Positions 50,397-60,357 of a stretch of DNA of 64,000 nucleotides are shown piece by piece. This DNA is from an uncultured Alphaproteobacteria bacterium (lineage in GTDB: Bacteria > Pseudomonadota > Alphaproteobacteria > Rhodobacterales > Rhodobacteraceae). Position 1 is the stretch's first letter; the number at the start of each line of letters is the position of its first letter. The notes below the pieces were generated by a model, which saw only the letters and a program-made list of their open reading frames with translations, made no database searches and had not been told where the DNA came from. The translations under genes were made by a program, and so were the position numbers. The stretch spans positions 1 to 64,000 of the forward strand of contig CAJWEI010000001.1 of NCBI GenBank assembly GCA_913031285.1, written 5' to 3'.

Positions 50397-51098
50397 TCAA
50401 GTCATCCTTTATAATTATGCCCTACTGTAGGGTTTTAAAGTACAAATGTCACGTGTTTGAGAATATAATTATTCTTCAGATTGGTTAAATAATTCAGTTT
50501 AAAAAATTTGCAAAGATCCGGCGAAAACCCAAAATTTGCGCACGGCTGTTGCAGATCGAATGCGACCCCTTAACTGGCTTACCACCTCTACCAAGATACA
50601 GTTTTCCGTAAATGGAGCTAGGGATGAATAATCAAAATGGTTACTAATCTTAAAGTTGTGATTTGAGTGAGATGAAAGACATCTGTCAAGATATCTAGGT
50701 AGAATAAATTTATGCTTGGATTCCTCAGAATAAACACAAGGCCCGCTGTACAGCTAGCCAACGTGCTCGGTATCGTCTGTTTGAAGTTGACAGTAGTAGT
50801 TATTTCTTATGATCAAAATGGAACCCTTCAAAAGAAAAATTGCGCATGAAGTTTGTTTTGGATTTGACATGAAATTAGTGAAAATGGTTGTAAACCGCGC
50901 AACTGCACGTATGGCGATAAAGGGCCAAATTACTGTCTTTGACAGTGTCTTCAACGGCGAGCTCCCATGTGGGCCTATCGTTGTATCTAATGGATCTGGC
51001 GACAATAGTCAGCGATATTGGACTATGACGCCAAATTTCGAACAAAAAAGCTGCTGGAATAAAACAAAATTAAAGGTGATAAAATCAAAACCCCATCT
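50397..51098. other. Gap between recF and gyrB
   Basis: About 700 AT-rich bases inside a normally compact dnaN-recF-gyrB block. It holds the uncertain plus-strand frame at 50809-51102 and the gyrB promoter region. No DnaA-box cluster or RNA gene is seen. Confidence 0.45.
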
Positions 51099-51102
51099 TT
51101 AA
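50809..51102 (+). CDS. Possible hypothetical protein between gyrB and recF
   Basis: A 97-codon frame opposite in direction to gyrB and recF. It overlaps the recF stop by 4 bases. The middle part (VVNRATARMAIKGQITVFDS) looks more protein-like than its ends. There is no good ribosome-binding site, and an overlapping minus-strand frame of similar length exists. I recognise no family; it may be chance or a remnant. Confidence 0.25.
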   Translation: MIKMEPFKRKIAHEVCFGFDMKLVKMVVNRATARMAIKGQITVFDSVFNGELPCGPIVVSNGSGDNSQRYWTMTPNFEQKSCWNKTKLKVIKSKPHL

Positions 51103-52196
51103 GGTTGAGAAATTATGGAAGTGCCGTCTTGATCGGTGACGTATAAAAACTGAGCTTTATTACCGAACTCGGAAAAAAGCTCAGGTTCGGTGCCGGTCAT
51201 CCATGCCTGTAAATTTAAATCGCATATCTCTTTATAAAGCGCTCCGCGTCTGTCTGTGTCAAGGTGTGCTGAGATCTCATCCAAAAGTATGAGTGGCTTA
51301 GCACCTTGATCTTGGGCCAATGCGCGCGCATTGGCCAAAATGATTGAGACCAAAAGTGCCTTTTGTTCTCCAGTAGAGCAATCGCTTGCAGGCACACCTT
51401 TGGCTGCGTAGGCGCCATACATATCAGTTTTATGAGGACCAACCATAGTTCGACCCACAGCTAAGTCGCGGAACCTACTTTCGGCAAATGCTGTTAGTAG
51501 ATCGGCCTCGGTTTCGGGAAGTGTACCTTCGCGTTGTCGTAATTCAAGCTTGGCTATTGGAAATTGGGTGCTGGCATTTGCCTGAGCTTGTGAAATTCGA
51601 TCAACAGCTTTTATTCGTGCCCGATCAATGGCTGTTCCAGATTTTGCCATTTGGTTTTCTAGTGCGGCGTACCAATGCGCATCGAGCACTTGTTCTTTTA
51701 ATAATCGATTACGCTCCCGCATTGCCTTCTCGTAGCTTAAACTATGTTCTGCGTGTTTGGGAAAAAAGCTGAGAACGATCCTGTCCAAAAACCGGCGCCG
51801 ACTCTCAGCGCCTTCGGTCCAAAGCCGGTCCATAGACGGGATCAGCCACAAAACCCGCGTATGTTTGGCTAATTCAACTTGAGAGGTTGGTTTCCCGTCA
51901 ATTTTTACCTGACGAGATGTACCATTTTCAGAAACTGATTCAATTTCTAGGGTTCTATCCGTAGTTTCAAGTTCGCCGGTGATTTTCCAGCCCAGAGATT
52001 CTGGACGCCGCATCATAGCTTCTGCACTTGCTCGTCGCATTCCTCGCCCCGGGGAAAAGAGTGATATAGCTTCGATGATATTCGTCTTTCCCGACCCATT
52101 TGCTCCAAATATTGCCACTGGCCTTTTGTCTAGTTTCAGATGGACATGTTTGTACGAACGGAAATGCGATAAGTTTAATGACGTCACAAATGACAT
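51099..52196 (-). CDS. recF: DNA replication and repair protein RecF
   Basis: An SMC-like ATPase that loads RecA at gaps. The 365-residue protein has Walker A FGANGSGKTN (residues about 30-38), signature DCSTGEQKALLVS and Walker B PLILLDEISAHLD. AAGGAG precedes the ATG. It lies 69 bases downstream of dnaN. Confidence 0.95.
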   Translation of the reverse strand: MSFVTSLNLSHFRSYKHVHLKLDKRPVAIFGANGSGKTNIIEAISLFSPGRGMRRASAEAMMRRPESLGWKITGELETTDRTLEIESVSENGTSRQVKIDGKPTSQVELAKHTRVLWLIPSMDRLWTEGAESRRRFLDRIVLSFFPKHAEHSLSYEKAMRERNRLLKEQVLDAHWYAALENQMAKSGTAIDRARIKAVDRISQAQANASTQFPIAKLELRQREGTLPETEADLLTAFAESRFRDLAVGRTMVGPHKTDMYGAYAAKGVPASDCSTGEQKALLVSIILANARALAQDQGAKPLILLDEISAHLDTDRRGALYKEICDLNLQAWMTGTEPELFSEFGNKAQFLYVTDQDGTSIISQP

Positions 52197-52265
52197 GGGC
52201 CAACTGCTCCTTGTTTGAACTTAAATAGCACAAGAGCCGAGGTGCGACAAAAGCCAGTTCGCAGA

Positions 52266-53384
52266 CTAAACGCGCATCGGCATGACAACATAAATCGCAC
52301 TTATGTCGTTGCCTTCGCGCATCATTGTCGGATCACCTGAAGAATTAAACAAGAAAACTGCGTTTTCACGGTCTACCTGGCTGGCGATTTCTAGAAGATA
52401 TTTTGCATTAAAACCGATATCTAGTTTTTCGTCACCATAGGCTACAGATAATTCTTCTTCGGCGGTGCCGCTATCTGGTGAATTAACCGACAAAATCAAA
52501 CGATCTTCATCTAAGGAAAGTTTAACCGCGCGCGAACGCTCGGATGAGACGGTCGACACCCGATCAACCGCCTTTGCAAACTCATTTGCATCAACTTCCA
52601 TTTTGCGCGAGTTGCCTTTTGGAATAACTCTAGCATAATCTGGGAATGTGCCATCAATGACTTTTGAAGTCAGAGTAATCTCAGGGGTTGCAAATCGGAT
52701 TTTTGTTTCCGATACAGACACGGCGATTTGCATTTCATCATTATCTAAAAGTTTACGTAGTTCTCCGACAGTTTTGCGTGGAACTATCACACCTGGCAGA
52801 TCAGAAGCGCCATCAGGTATTTCTGCATCAACGCGGGCCAAACGATGCCCGTCTGTAGCAACACATCTTAAGACTTGACCGCCTTCTGAATCTGCTACGT
52901 GCATATAGACGCCATTGAGGTAATAACGGGTCTCTTCGGTGGACATGGCAAATTTAGACTTATCAAACAATCGTCGCAGCAACGAGGCCGGTGCCGAAAA
53001 ATTTGCCGCATATTCAGAGTTTGCCATGACTGGGAAATCTTCTTTTGGCAAAGTCGCCAATGAGAAGATAGAGCGTCCTGCCTCTACACTCAACCGACCC
53101 TTTGAAGGATCGTCATTTAATGTAACTAAAGCTCCATCGGGCAATTTTCTAATTATTTCGTGTAACGTGACCGCCGAAACAGTAGTCGCCCCAATTTGTT
53201 CTACTTGGGCAACTGCCTTGTCCAGAACCTCAATATCAAGATCTGTCGCGCGGAAATGTACGTGTTCGCTCTCTGCGTCGATCAAGACATTTGCTAATAT
53301 CGGTATGGTATTACGTCTCTCAACGACTGATTGCGCCTGAGATACGGCTTTCAGCAAGGCACTGCGTTCGATGCTCAGCTTCAT
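52266..53384 (-). CDS. dnaN: DNA polymerase III beta sliding clamp
   Basis: The 372-residue processivity clamp, starting MKLSIERSALLKAVSQAQSV. The frame is open to 53408, but GAGGAGC precedes the ATG at 53384, which is the conserved start. The C-terminal VMPMRV is the usual clamp end. Three clamp domains are all present with no gaps. Confidence 0.97.
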   Translation of the reverse strand: MKLSIERSALLKAVSQAQSVVERRNTIPILANVLIDAESEHVHFRATDLDIEVLDKAVAQVEQIGATTVSAVTLHEIIRKLPDGALVTLNDDPSKGRLSVEAGRSIFSLATLPKEDFPVMANSEYAANFSAPASLLRRLFDKSKFAMSTEETRYYLNGVYMHVADSEGGQVLRCVATDGHRLARVDAEIPDGASDLPGVIVPRKTVGELRKLLDNDEMQIAVSVSETKIRFATPEITLTSKVIDGTFPDYARVIPKGNSRKMEVDANEFAKAVDRVSTVSSERSRAVKLSLDEDRLILSVNSPDSGTAEEELSVAYGDEKLDIGFNAKYLLEIASQVDRENAVFLFNSSGDPTMMREGNDISAIYVVMPMRV

Positions 53385-53528
53385 AGCGTTGCTCCTCTTT
53401 TTACCCACCCAGATCCATTTTGACCAAAAACGGTGGCTAAAGTTCTATCTTCTTTTCTACGCTAACGGAATCTACGTCAAGGGCAAGAGTGCCCACATGC
53501 ACAATAGATTTTAGATGCTTGTGTGCAA

Positions 53529-54905
53529 TCATGCTTCTAAGGTGCGCCTAAGCATTTCAATATCCTCTGCAACCTGACCGTCTTGTATTTGGAGGTCTTC
53601 TATCCTTTTCACACCATGCATGACAGTGGTATGATCACGCCCACCAAACCGACGACCAATTTCAGGAAGACTTCGACTGGTTAGGAGTTTGGATAGATAC
53701 ATTGCAACTTGGCGAGGGCGCGCGTAAGAGCGCATGCGTTTTGGACCGATCATATCTGATAGCCGGATATTGTAGTGCTCTGAGACTTTTCGCTGAATTT
53801 CTTCAACTGTAATTTTGCGCTCGGATGCCCTTAGAATATCGGAGAGGCAATCCTGAGCTACGTCTAAGGTAATCGGTCGTCCGACAAGCGATGCAAAAGC
53901 AAATAAACGAGTTAATGCACCTTCAAGAACTCGTACATTGCTAGAAATGCGTAAGGCCAAAAGTTCGAGCACAGACCGTTCAATTTCTATTCCAGGATAC
54001 TGTTCTTCGTGTAACTCCACTTTTGCCTGTAAGATACCTAAACGAAGTTCGTAATTCGTTGGATGCAGATCGACAACCAAGCCACATTGAAGGCGACTTT
54101 TAATACGATCTTCTAAACCTTTAATCTCTCCCGGAGCACGATCAGCAGAAATGATTATCTGTTTATTTTGGTCAACTAAGGCATTAAATGTGTGGAAAAA
54201 CTCTTCTTGCGTGCTGTCTTTTCCAGCAATGAATTGAACGTCATCAACCATAAGGACATCAAATGACCGAAACAATTGTTTGAAATCCATCATCTTTCGG
54301 TCTCTCAAAGCTTGAACAAATCTATACATAAATTGCTCGGCTGAAAGGTAGATTACATTTAAATCAGGACTTTTCTTTTGAAGGTCCCAAGCAATTGCAT
54401 GCATGAGATGTGTTTTTCCTAAGCCGACGCCACCGTAAAGGAAAAGTGGATTGAACGCAACTGGGCCACCTTCAGACACACGTTTCGATGCTGCATGTGC
54501 AAGTTCGTTTGGTTTCCCAACCACGAATGTATCAAAACTAAAGCGTGCATCCAGCGGTGCGCCAGGAATTTGCCCATCAGACGTCAGACTTGGAGCTCTT
54601 TTATATACCTCAAGGCTGTTCGTTTCAGATTTTGAACTTGCCTGAGTTTGATCATCATTTGAAGCAGATGCTACTTTAAAAGAAATACGTCTGATATCAT
54701 CGTCCACCTTTGACAGATGGTATAATAACAAATCACCAAAATTCTGAGACACGTAGTTTCCAAGAAAGTTCGTGGGTACATGAAATATTGCTATTCCATC
54801 TTCCACCTTCGAAAATTTTAGAGGGGCTATCCAGTTTGAAAAGTTATGTTCACCGACCGTTTTATTTAACGTTTGCTGAAGTTGGCTCCAGTTCTTTTTT
54901 TCCAT
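53529..54905 (-). CDS. dnaA: Chromosomal replication initiator DnaA
   Basis: The 458-residue initiator with four domains: N-terminal domain I (NWSQLQQTLNKTVGEHNF), a linker at about 90-115, the AAA+ domain with Walker A GGVGLGKTHLMHA and Walker B VLMVDDVQFI, and the DNA-binding domain with GRDHTTVMHGVKRIE. The ATG has no strong ribosome-binding site. dnaN follows 144 bases downstream, the usual order. Confidence 0.97.
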   Translation of the reverse strand: MEKKNWSQLQQTLNKTVGEHNFSNWIAPLKFSKVEDGIAIFHVPTNFLGNYVSQNFGDLLLYHLSKVDDDIRRISFKVASASNDDQTQASSKSETNSLEVYKRAPSLTSDGQIPGAPLDARFSFDTFVVGKPNELAHAASKRVSEGGPVAFNPLFLYGGVGLGKTHLMHAIAWDLQKKSPDLNVIYLSAEQFMYRFVQALRDRKMMDFKQLFRSFDVLMVDDVQFIAGKDSTQEEFFHTFNALVDQNKQIIISADRAPGEIKGLEDRIKSRLQCGLVVDLHPTNYELRLGILQAKVELHEEQYPGIEIERSVLELLALRISSNVRVLEGALTRLFAFASLVGRPITLDVAQDCLSDILRASERKITVEEIQRKVSEHYNIRLSDMIGPKRMRSYARPRQVAMYLSKLLTSRSLPEIGRRFGGRDHTTVMHGVKRIEDLQIQDGQVAEDIEMLRRTLEA

Positions 54906-55256
54906 ATTACTTGTTTCCTAGCAGCAGGCTCTTGCAAAGGCTTAAGGAGCATAAGAACAATGCACCACGAAAATTCATCTCTGGCGAAACCTCACCCCAT
55001 AAGCAAGTCGGCTAATGAGTGGGCCACTAAAATTGCAGTACCGAAGGCTGCGCCAGATATCTAAAAGGTAGACAACTGAAATGTTGTTCACAGAAGTTCT
55101 ATTAACTTAAACGTAATCTTGCGATCACTTTTCATTGCCATCCCCGATTTGCGATGTGACTCGCAACTCAAGCCTATCAGCAGTATATCCAAAGGAGCAA
55201 TAGAACTTACTTCTTGACTCATTAATTTATCAAAAAGAATCTATTTAGTACGCGGA
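54906..55256. other. dnaA upstream region
   Basis: About 350 bases between dnaA and the rpsT terminator, holding the dnaA promoter. It contains a TTGCGA palindrome (listed separately), a third TTGCGA at 55118-55123 and two GANTC sites, which are CcrM methylation targets in alphaproteobacteria. No good match to the DnaA box is seen beyond a two-mismatch candidate near 55084, so oriC is not supported here. Confidence 0.5.
55149..55166. promoter_or_regulatory. TTGCGA palindrome upstream of dnaA
   Basis: A perfect TTGCGA-N6-TCGCAA repeat about 245 bases before the dnaA ATG; another TTGCGA lies at about 55118. It looks like a protein-binding site for dnaA control; no regulator is assigned. Confidence 0.35.
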
Positions 55257-55286
55257 AAACAAAAAAAAACGGCGCCTGAAGCGCCG
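55257..55286 (-). terminator. Rho-independent terminator of rpsT
   Basis: On the minus strand CGGCGC-TTCAG-GCGCCG is followed by an uninterrupted run of T. It lies 26 bases after the rpsT stop. This is the clearest terminator in the window. Confidence 0.92.
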
Positions 55287-55311
55287 AAACCAGACTAAAG
55301 TCTACTACAAC

Positions 55312-55575
55312 TTATCCCATAGCCTTCACACGCGCGGACAAACGAGACATTTTGCGCGCCACCGTATTCTTGTGAAATATACCTTTTGTCACACCTTTCA
55401 TCAATTCTGGCTGAGCCATTCGTAGAGCATCTTGTGCTGATTCTTTGTTTGCGCTCAGAATTGCTTCTTCAACTCTGCGCAAAAAAGTGCGAACGCGGGA
55501 CCTTCGTGTTTTGTTTACAATTTTATTACGTTCGTTTTGGCGGGCGCGTTTTTTGGATTGAGCGGTGTTGGCCAT
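55312..55575 (-). CDS. rpsT: 30S ribosomal protein bS20
   Basis: An 87-residue basic protein starting [18 protein letters not shown] and ending in [11 protein letters not shown], typical of S20, with [12 protein letters not shown] near the end. The frame is open to 55647, but the ATG at 55575 gives the conserved N-terminus. It is followed by a strong terminator, and its position next to dnaA is conserved in this order. Confidence 0.96.
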   Translation of the reverse strand: MANTAQSKKRARQNERNKIVNKTRRSRVRTFLRRVEEAILSANKESAQDALRMAQPELMKGVTKGIFHKNTVARKMSRLSARVKAMG

Positions 55576-55679
55576 GTTTTTCTTGTTCCGATAGTTAATT
55601 TGGAGATTCCAATAAACGTACTTACGGCCGACTCGTTGTGCTGTCAACAGTGTTGGTCGCTTAATTTAATCTATTAAAC

Positions 55680-56456
55680 TTAATTGTCGCGGAATTGAGC
55701 TTCCCTTTTTTCCATAAAGGCTGCCATACCTTCTTTCTGGTCCTCCGTTGCAAACAAGGAATGAAAGACCCTTCTTTCGAACAAAATCCCTTCTCTAAGA
55801 GTGGTTTCGTAGGATCGATTGACCATTTCCTTTATAGCCACGACCGTGATCATTGACTTTTCTGCAATCTTGCCTGCCGCTGCCATTGCTTCGTCCATCA
55901 GCTTTTTAGTTGGGACGACTCGACTTACCAAACCACATCTCTCGGCTTCATCGGCTTCCATGAAGCGTCCGGTCAGGTTCATGTCCATTGCTTTTGATTT
56001 GCCGATAAAGCGTGTCAGACGCTGGGTGCCACCAAGGCCGGGTGAAACACCCAGATTTATTTCGGGCTGGCCAAACTTTGCTGTTTCTGAGCAAATGATG
56101 AAATCACACATCATCGCCAGTTCGCAGCCGCCGCCCAAAGCATAGCCTGAGACCGCGGCGATTATAGGTTTTCTTATAGCGATAATTTTATCTGATGCTT
56201 CGGTGAATAAATCCCCGGCGAACACATCCACAAAGCTCTTGCTGTTCATCATATTAATATCTGCACCTGCGGCAAAGGCTTTTTCAGAGCCAGTTAATAC
56301 AATACAACGAGCCTTGTCATTTGACTGCGCGCTTGCGAGCGCATCACAGAGTTCTGAAAGCAGTTGGTCATTAAGAGCATTGAGAGCATCGGGGCGGTTG
56401 AGCGTGACCAGCGCAATGTGGTCTTCGATTTCGACGATAATAGTCTCGTATGCCAT
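55680..56456 (-). CDS. Enoyl-CoA hydratase
   Basis: A 258-residue crotonase-family enzyme hydrating 2-enoyl-CoA in fatty acid oxidation. Motifs: RPDALNALNDQL, oxyanion-hole segments KAFAAGADI and ALGGGCELAMMCD, and the catalytic glutamate region FGQPEINLGVSPGLGGTQRL. The ATG at 56456 is chosen over 56471 because it gives the standard MAYETI start. Neighbours rpsT and mutM are typical of this locus in Rhodobacterales. Confidence 0.92.
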   Translation of the reverse strand: MAYETIIVEIEDHIALVTLNRPDALNALNDQLLSELCDALASAQSNDKARCIVLTGSEKAFAAGADINMMNSKSFVDVFAGDLFTEASDKIIAIRKPIIAAVSGYALGGGCELAMMCDFIICSETAKFGQPEINLGVSPGLGGTQRLTRFIGKSKAMDMNLTGRFMEADEAERCGLVSRVVPTKKLMDEAMAAAGKIAEKSMITVVAIKEMVNRSYETTLREGILFERRVFHSLFATEDQKEGMAAFMEKREAQFRDN

Positions 56457-56533
56457 GAAATATTCTTTCAATCGTTTCGATTAAACAGGCCTTTAACATG
56501 TAATTAATTTTCATGTCCAGAACATGTTGATTT

Positions 56534-57385
56534 CTATTTTTGACATTTTGGACAGAAAAAACTGGATCGTCCAGATTGTGTTACGCGAGCGATGTTACCA
56601 TCACAATCTAAAGTTGGGCAAGATTGACCTTCTCGGGCATAAACGGCAAAACTATGTTGGAAATAGCCAAGTTCGCCGTCTGCTTGACGAAAATCGCGCA
56701 AGGATGAACCCCCTGCCATAATAGCCTCTTCCAAGACTTCTCGAATGTGGGGTACGAGTTTACGAAGACGCGCTTTTGAAATATCGCAGGCTTTTTTCTT
56801 GGGTGATATCCCTGTCCGATAAAGAATTTCACAGACATAAATATTACCCAGTCCGGCAACGATTCTCTGATCGAGCAGCACATTTTTTATCGGAGATTTT
56901 CGGAGTTTCGCAGCATCTGCAAAGTAAGAGGCATCAAACTTGTTGCCCAAAGGCTCAGGGCCAATATGGTTTAAAAATCTGTTTTGGCTTTCCTTTACCG
57001 TTTCGAATATGTCCATCGCGCCAAAACGACGGGGATCATTGTAGGTCAGTCGCGCACCATTCGAAAAATCTAGAATTACGTGGTCATGCTTTTTTTTGCT
57101 GGGGTGGTTTGTGACAAAAGTACCAAAAGGGTGACCAGAAATCAGTATACGGCCTGACATGCCTAGATGGATTAAGAGTGTTTCACCTCCTGATAGGTCT
57201 GCCAGTAGATATTTTGAGCGACGCCTAAGCATGATGATTGTTTGTTGAGATAGGCGTTTGCCCATATCTTTAGGAAATGGCCAGCGAAGATCAGGGCGGT
57301 TTACAAGAACATTTTGGATCTTCTGTCCTTGGACCACTGGAACCAGTCCGCGCCTGACGGTTTCGACCTCGGGTAATTCGGGCAT
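56534..57385 (-). CDS. mutM: Formamidopyrimidine-DNA glycosylase
   Basis: Excises 8-oxoguanine and cuts at the abasic site. The 283-residue protein has the catalytic N-terminus [14 protein letters not shown] (P2, E3), K58-type lysine region, and the C-terminal zinc finger with four cysteines (CPTLDCDG and CPKCQK). AGGA precedes the ATG. It is divergent from ubiE, as expected for this locus. Confidence 0.95.
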   Translation of the reverse strand: MPELPEVETVRRGLVPVVQGQKIQNVLVNRPDLRWPFPKDMGKRLSQQTIIMLRRRSKYLLADLSGGETLLIHLGMSGRILISGHPFGTFVTNHPSKKKHDHVILDFSNGARLTYNDPRRFGAMDIFETVKESQNRFLNHIGPEPLGNKFDASYFADAAKLRKSPIKNVLLDQRIVAGLGNIYVCEILYRTGISPKKKACDISKARLRKLVPHIREVLEEAIMAGGSSLRDFRQADGELGYFQHSFAVYAREGQSCPTLDCDGNIARVTQSGRSSFFCPKCQK

Positions 57386-57583
57386 AATTTTTCCTGATTT
57401 TGGTTTATATTGCGCTTAGACAGGATGAATGGATTATCTTTCTTAAAAAAATATAGAGACGTTTCAAAAAAATAGAATCAGTTTTTTTGCATTCATTTTT
57501 GTTAAAACAGTTCGAGTAAATCTGCCGCATTGTATTTAAGTGCTTTGAGATGATAAAGTGTTTAAGAAATTGGAACCTATTCA

Positions 57584-58336
57584 ATGGCTGAACAATCTGA
57601 TAACACAACGCATTTTGGCTTTCAGACGGTGCCTGAAGCTGCAAAAGCTGACCGCGTAAGGGGCGTGTTTGGAAGTGTCGCGCGACGTTACGATATCATG
57701 AACGATGTCATGTCTGCTGGTGTCCATCGAGTATGGAAAGACGCGATGATGGACTGGTTGGCACCGAGGACTGACCAGCGGCTATTGGATGTCGCTGGCG
57801 GAACAGGCGATATTGCCTTTCGTTTTTTAAAACGCGCTGGTCAGGCCAAAGTAACAGTCCTTGATTTAACTGCTGAAATGCTTGAGGCAGGCAAGAATAG
57901 AGCTGTTACAGAAAGGATGGACGGCCAGCTTCAGTGGGTTGTAGGGGATGCAATGGCACTGCCTTTTGAAGACAATTTCTTTGATGTGTATACCATCAGT
58001 TTCGGTATTAGGAATGTCACTCGGCCCCAAGAGGCTCTTAATGAAGCATTTAGGGTCTTGCGTCCGGGTGGGCGGCTTATGGTGCTAGAATTCTCGCAAA
58101 TACCCAACGACATGTTGCAGTGGGTCTATGACCTGTATTCTTTCAATGTTATCCCTTTGATGGGCAAAATCATCGCAGATGACCAGGCCAGCTATCAGTA
58201 TCTTGTGGAGTCAATACGCAAATTTCCTGACCAGGACAGTTTTTTGTATATGCTACATAAGGCAGGCTTTGAGAATGCGAAATATCGCAATCTATCAATG
58301 GGCGTGGCCTGTCTTCATTCGGGTTGGAAAATTTAG
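57584..58336 (+). CDS. ubiE: Ubiquinone/menaquinone C-methyltransferase
   Basis: SAM-dependent C-methylation in ubiquinone synthesis. The 250-residue protein has [17 protein letters not shown], the SAM motif [15 protein letters not shown] and [27 protein letters not shown] and [17 protein letters not shown] precedes the ATG. The stop TAG overlaps the ubiB GTG (TAGTG), coupling the two. Confidence 0.95.
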   Translation: MAEQSDNTTHFGFQTVPEAAKADRVRGVFGSVARRYDIMNDVMSAGVHRVWKDAMMDWLAPRTDQRLLDVAGGTGDIAFRFLKRAGQAKVTVLDLTAEMLEAGKNRAVTERMDGQLQWVVGDAMALPFEDNFFDVYTISFGIRNVTRPQEALNEAFRVLRPGGRLMVLEFSQIPNDMLQWVYDLYSFNVIPLMGKIIADDQASYQYLVESIRKFPDQDSFLYMLHKAGFENAKYRNLSMGVACLHSGWKI

Positions 58337-59868
58337 TGCGCGGACCTCATAATATTTGGCGTTTGATTCGAACGGGAGCTACTTTTGAACGATCAGGGGC
58401 TATGGTTGTCGTACTCAATGCATTCGAGGCGCCTAGATCTCTTAGATTTGTTGCGCGCATTTTAGGGGCTCCGTTCTTTTGGTTGGGCTTAAAAGGGGAT
58501 CCATCTGTGCCGTCGCTTCCTCGTGCTCTTACTGCACTTGGACCGGCCTACATTAAATTTGGCCAGATTTTGTCAACTCGACCTGATGTCGTGGGCAGCG
58601 AACTTGCTGGTCAAATGAGAGTGCTGCAAGACAAGCTCCCGCCATTTCCGGTAAAAACCGCAAAGAAGATTTTCCGCCAAGAACTTGGATTGGATCCTGA
58701 TGAGGTCTTTTCCGAATTCAGTGATGCAGTTGCAGCTGCCTCTATTGCCCAAGTCCACAAAGCGCGATTGATCGAGACCGGTGAATTGGTTGCTGTGAAA
58801 ATCTTGCGTCCAAAGATTGAGCGAGCTTTTCAAAAAGATATAGATGCTTTTTATTTTGCCGCTCGAATGATTGAGATCCTTTCTCCTAGCTCGCGCAGAT
58901 TGCGTCCAAGTGATGTTATTGAGCATTTTGAAGGCGTTGTGGATGGCGAATTGGATTTGCGTTTAGAAACATCCGCAGCTTCGGAATTTGCAGCCAATAC
59001 AAAAGGGGATATGGGGTTTTCGCTGCCTTCACTCAAATGGTCATTGTCCTCGCGCCGCGTCATGACAATGGGTTGGGCAGAGGGGCTGCCCATGGGTGAT
59101 AATGATGCACTTTACGCGGCAGGACATGATCTAACCAAACTTGGAGAACGCGTGTTAGAGCTGTTTTTGCAGCATGCATTAAGAGATGGATATTTTCACG
59201 CTGATATGCACCAAGGGAACCTTAAAGTTGCTGCGAACGGCGATATTATTGCGCTTGATTTTGGTATTATGGGGCACATTGACGAGTATACACGCCGCGT
59301 TTATGCGGAAATTCTCTTTGGATTTATAAGAAAAGACTATCAGCGTGTTGCTGAGGTCCACTTTGAAGCTGGATATGTGCCTGCTGATCAGGACGTGGAT
59401 GAGTTTGCCCGCGCGCTGCGCGCAGTAGGTGAACCAATCTTCGGAATGGATGCGACGCAGATTTCAATGGGCCGGCTTTTGAACTATCTTTTTGAAGTAA
59501 CCGAGACGTTTGGGATGGAGACGCGTACTGAATTGATACTTTTGCAGCGGACGATGGTTGTTGTAGAAGGGGTCGCGCGGTCCCTGAACCCGAAAATTAA
59601 TATTTGGGAAGTCGCGCAACCTGTTGTAGAGTCCTACATCAGAAAGAGTATCGGGCCCAAGGCGCTATTTAGAGACCTAGCAAAAACTGCCAGTGTTCTA
59701 GCAAGGTTTGGCCCAAGGCTTCCCGGACTTGTAGAAGCGGCACTGATCAACCAGTCGAAGCCTGCTGCAGTGCCTTCTGAAAGGTCCAGGGTTTCTCACG
59801 TATTGATCTTGCTGATTGCGGCTGCAGTTAGTGCATGTGCTACTTACCTTTCAATGCGGTTCTTTTAA
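58336..59868 (+). CDS. ubiB: UbiB, ABC1/ADCK-family ubiquinone biosynthesis protein
   Basis: An atypical kinase-fold protein needed for ubiquinone synthesis. The 510-residue protein shows the KxGQ motif (YIKFGQILSTRPDV), the ExD-like AAASIAQVHKA loop (replacing a normal P-loop), HADMHQGNLKV and ALDFGIMG, and a C-terminal membrane segment (ILLIAAAVSACATYL). The frame is open from a TTG at 58324, but GTG at 58336 overlapping the ubiE stop is the likely start. Confidence 0.93.
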   Translation: MRGPHNIWRLIRTGATFERSGAMVVVLNAFEAPRSLRFVARILGAPFFWLGLKGDPSVPSLPRALTALGPAYIKFGQILSTRPDVVGSELAGQMRVLQDKLPPFPVKTAKKIFRQELGLDPDEVFSEFSDAVAAASIAQVHKARLIETGELVAVKILRPKIERAFQKDIDAFYFAARMIEILSPSSRRLRPSDVIEHFEGVVDGELDLRLETSAASEFAANTKGDMGFSLPSLKWSLSSRRVMTMGWAEGLPMGDNDALYAAGHDLTKLGERVLELFLQHALRDGYFHADMHQGNLKVAANGDIIALDFGIMGHIDEYTRRVYAEILFGFIRKDYQRVAEVHFEAGYVPADQDVDEFARALRAVGEPIFGMDATQISMGRLLNYLFEVTETFGMETRTELILLQRTMVVVEGVARSLNPKINIWEVAQPVVESYIRKSIGPKALFRDLAKTASVLARFGPRLPGLVEAALINQSKPAAVPSERSRVSHVLILLIAAAVSACATYLSMRFF

Positions 59869-60357
59869 ATACATAAGGTCGAGTTCTAGCAGCTTTTAAT
59901 GAGCGGATTGACCTTGGCATATTTTCCAAATGACAACACAAGGTATATGAAAGTTAATTTGCGCTCAGAAATACTTCTTCCCAGTGTGGATTTAAGGCAT
60001 GGTAAGAAAGTAAAAAAGTTCTGTCGATCCTGATCTGCTAAACTTGTGCCTAGATAAAGCCATTGGATCGCATATGACGGAAATGGCATAAGTCTTTTCA
60101 GGTGATCCAAACGCGTGTTACTGCCAATCAATCAACTTTGCCGTGCCATTAGATAAGATGACGAGTGTGAGAACTGGATCTGTATGGATAGTTGCATATA
60201 ATATTTTAGCGGCGTAAAGCTCAAAGCTATCCAAATATATAATTGTACGCTTGCCTAAAAAAGAAGCGCTCTTTCAATTTCTTAACCAAAGAACACACAG
60301 GTCGGAAAGAGTAGAGATATTAGTAATCATGAAATGTCAAAGGGTTACAGGTGCTGA
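59869..60357. other. Gap between ubiB and gshA
   Basis: About 490 AT-rich bases. It holds the interrupted minus-strand frame at 59886-60149; the remainder shows no gene. coaBC and dut, which often follow ubiB, are absent. Confidence 0.45.
59886..60149 (-). pseudogene. Small hypothetical gene interrupted by an in-frame TGA
   Basis: A minus-strand frame of 81 codons (stop at 59886, first TTG at 60131) reads as plausible protein: LDHLKRLMPFPSYAIQWLYL, then ADQDRQ and ERKLTFIYLVLSFGKYAKV. In the same frame, just upstream, an ATG at 60149 leads through five codons to a TGA at 60132-60134. It therefore looks like an 87-codon gene with a nonsense change at codon 6, unless translation starts at the TTG. 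No family is recognised and no clear ribosome-binding site is seen. Confidence 0.35.

Noticed and set aside
54906-55311. Replication origin next to dnaA
   Set aside because: No cluster of DnaA boxes and no AT-rich unwinding repeat; only one two-mismatch box near 55084. Proximity to dnaA alone is not evidence in alphaproteobacteria.
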